From Chloroflexota bacterium (GTDB lineage Bacteria > Chloroflexota > Anaerolineae > Ardenticatenales > Ardenticatenaceae), in assembly GCA_003520455.1 (NCBI GenBank), contig DOUV01000017.1, forward strand, positions 1 to 7,810: DNA of 7,810 bases, in the 5' to 3' direction. Both the position numbers and the translations under genes were made by a program. The notes below the pieces were generated by a model that was given only the letters and a program-made list of their open reading frames with translations, made no database searches and was not told the DNA's origin. Of this stretch, positions 5,852 through 7,810 are shown piece by piece; position 1 is the stretch's first letter, and every line of letters begins with the position of its first letter.

Positions 5852-5942
5852 AAAAAAGTGCTTCGCCAGGGGTCGGTGAGTTTTAGGGCGAAGTCTCTCC
5901 CGCTTGCAGCCGAGAGAACGATCAGCACGCCTTGCCATCAGC

Positions 5943-5987
5943 ACTGGTCCCCCGGTCAATCCAGAGAGGGATTGCAGGCCAGTTTTT
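5943..5987 (+). promoter_or_regulatory. Terminator-like fold with an inner hexaloop hairpin (possible ANTAR target or operator)
   Basis: CAATCC (5957-5962) and GGATTG (5969-5974) form a perfect 6-bp stem around the hexaloop AGAGAG, which has A at position 1 and G at position 4, the signature of ANTAR-bound loops. An outer stem, ACTGGTC (5943-5949) with GGCCAGT (5977-5983, one G-U), encloses it and runs into TTTTT (5983-5987). Only one hexaloop hairpin is seen, whereas known targets have two. The visible promoter at 5972-6001 overlaps and starts beyond it, so an upstream promoter would be needed for an RNA role. Otherwise the dyad may be a DNA operator over the -35. Confidence 0.35.
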
Positions 5988-6001
5988 GGGCGTGCTATAA
6001 T
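5972..6001 (+). promoter_or_regulatory. Promoter of the 200-residue unknown gene
   Basis: TTGCAG (5972-5977) and TATAAT (5996-6001) are separated by 18 bases, and TGC precedes the -10 (TGCTATAAT). The start codon at 6057 is about 50 bases from the expected transcription start. The promoter position rules out a longer protein beginning upstream at 5904. Confidence 0.7.
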
Positions 6002-6056
6002 TTTATCCAGAGCTCACGATCACTCCTCTGTAGGGTGCAGTTATGAAGGAGGCAAG

Positions 6057-6659
6057 ATGGACCCGAACGCGTTGCTTACCGACTATGCCCACATGGGTCA
6101 CCTGGCGGAAAGCACCCGGGCTCTCTTGGCCCTACTTTTGGATCAAGGCGGCCTGCCGCCTGAGCAGCGCGATGTGCTGGACGAAACTCTCTCGCACTTG
6201 ACGGACGTTCGCGAGGGCTTGATCCTCAGCCTGCGCGCAGATGCCGCCGACGCCCGCGAACTGCAAGACCTGGTTCGTTACACGCTGGGCGCGCTGGATT
6301 GGAGTTGGCTGCAAGAACTGGGACTCGAATTGATGCCAGACGAGACCATCTACCTGCCGCGGCTCCAGTTGCTCGCCTTCGCCCATAGCTACCTCACGCT
6401 GGCCCTGATGCCACGCTTGCCTCGCCGGCAGATCACGTTCCCCCAGCCGCGCTCCTACGCCGACATTCCGGTCCCGCGTCGCCCCGGCGAGGTGCTGGAG
6501 CGCATTGAGGAGCTCGAGCGTGTTCTGATCCGGGTTCAGATCCGAGCCTCGACTGACTCGTTCACCGGCGATATCTTGCGGCGAACCTACGGCTTCTTCG
6601 AGACCAGCGCCTGGCTGGTCCGCGACCACCTGCGTCTCTTCGGCCGGCACGATGATTGA
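6057..6659 (+). CDS. Conserved-looking protein of unknown function, 200 residues
   Basis: I do not recognise a family. The protein is 200 residues, without cysteines, signal peptide or clear membrane span. It looks mostly helical and leucine-rich: an acidic N-terminal half (LLALLLDQ, LDETLSHLTDVREG), a central segment (YLPRLQLLAFAHSYLTLALM, 99-118), a proline/arginine-rich linker (119-144), then a charged helix (EVLERIEELERVLIRVQIR, 145-163) and a C-terminal aromatic stretch. The ATG at 6057 has a strong AAGGAGG just upstream and fits the promoter; an ATG at 6043 is out of frame. It is transcribed divergently from the ANTAR regulator, across a dyad-rich region, so a regulatory link is possible. 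Base composition matches its neighbours. Confidence 0.8.
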   Translation: MDPNALLTDYAHMGHLAESTRALLALLLDQGGLPPEQRDVLDETLSHLTDVREGLILSLRADAADARELQDLVRYTLGALDWSWLQELGLELMPDETIYLPRLQLLAFAHSYLTLALMPRLPRRQITFPQPRSYADIPVPRRPGEVLERIEELERVLIRVQIRASTDSFTGDILRRTYGFFETSAWLVRDHLRLFGRHDD

Positions 6660-6804
6660 ACGATAGGTGTTCCGAGTCCAAAGTTACCGGCCATGAATTC
6701 CGCGAGTAAAAACGCTTGTGGCGGGCCCTCATCCCTCCACGGCTTCGAGCGGAAGAGATACGACGCACCTGACTCCCCCGCGAGCGCCCAATCAGGGACG
6801 AGCT

Positions 6805-6834
6805 GCCTGCCCACCGCGGCCCGGTGGCGCAGGC
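6805..6834. other. Strong GC hairpin between the unknown gene and obg
   Basis: GCCTGC-CCACCG pairs with CGGTGG-(C)-GCAGGC across a 5-base loop, making 12 base pairs with one bulged base (6828). No T-run follows on either strand, so it is not a standard intrinsic terminator, but it lies where one would be expected, between the stop at 6659 and the obg promoter. The rest of 6660-6871 shows no supportable gene. Confidence 0.5.
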
Positions 6835-6871
6835 TGGCCGGGGCCTCGCACCTGAACAATCGCGCCACGCG

Positions 6872-6909
6872 TTGACAGCACGACGGCTTTGAAGTAGGCT
6901 TGCTAAACT
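6872..6909 (+). promoter_or_regulatory. obg promoter region
   Basis: A perfect TTGACA lies at 6872-6877 with TAGGCT 17 bases on (6895-6900). A second -10 candidate, TAAACT (6904-6909) preceded by TGC, resembles the extended -10s elsewhere in the window but is too far from TTGACA (26 bases). Either could serve; the start codon follows at 6932. Confidence 0.6.
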
Positions 6910-6916
6910 TGGGTGA

Positions 6917-7810
<894 letters not shown>

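Noticed and set aside
5835..5857. Palindrome plus A-run as an intrinsic terminator
   Set aside because: Rightward the stem is followed by As; leftward the Ts come before the stem. Neither direction has the stem-then-T order.
5904..6056. Longer start for the 200-residue protein
   Set aside because: The -35 and -10 (5972-6001) lie inside this stretch, so it cannot be translated from that promoter.

Overview
The window is high-GC bacterial DNA. Obg, the Fe-S-type uracil-DNA glycosylase fold, the DHH phosphoesterase and the ANTAR two-component pair, taken together with protein wording, fit a Chloroflexota-like bacterium. That assignment is inference from remembered family patterns, not from a search. 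The genes are closely packed and most have a visible Shine-Dalgarno.

Layout. From 1 to 5718 everything reads leftward. In order of transcription it starts with an ANTAR response regulator (5131-5718), followed 49 bases later by a REC-GAF-HisKA_2 histidine kinase (3645-5081). Together they are a PdtaR/PdtaS-like pair. After a 223-base structured gap come a cysteine-free family-4-like uracil-DNA glycosylase (2792-3421), a four-CxxC zinc-ribbon protein (2292-2663) and a doubtful 80-codon ORF (2057-2299). A DHH/DHHA1 phosphoesterase (886-2019) follows with its own promoter and a clear intrinsic terminator (816-840). Last is a Ser/Thr-kinase-fold protein (1-771, cut by the window edge) that has lost its catalytic residues. 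On the right two genes read rightward: an unrecognised 200-residue protein (6057-6659) and obg (6932 to the edge).

Regulation. Three promoters share an extended -10 of the form TGCTAYAAT (for the DHH gene, the ANTAR regulator and the 200-aa gene), and obg has TTGACA with two possible -10s. The divergent intergenic region 5719-6056 is rich in dyads: a 17-bp palindrome abuts the regulator's -35, and a second dyad with an A1/G4 hexaloop, nested in a terminator-like fold, overlaps the -35 of the 200-aa gene. ANTAR proteins act on RNA hairpins with exactly such loops, so this region is the place to look for the regulator's target.

Most unusual points: three neighbouring members of well-known enzyme families have each lost hallmark residues. 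These are the kinase (HRD Asp and Mg-binding Asn), the histidine kinase (G1/G2 boxes of the ATPase) and the uracil glycosylase (all Fe-S cysteines). The DHH protein also departs from the canonical motif I and GGGH histidines. No mobile element, CRISPR, tRNA or rRNA is visible.
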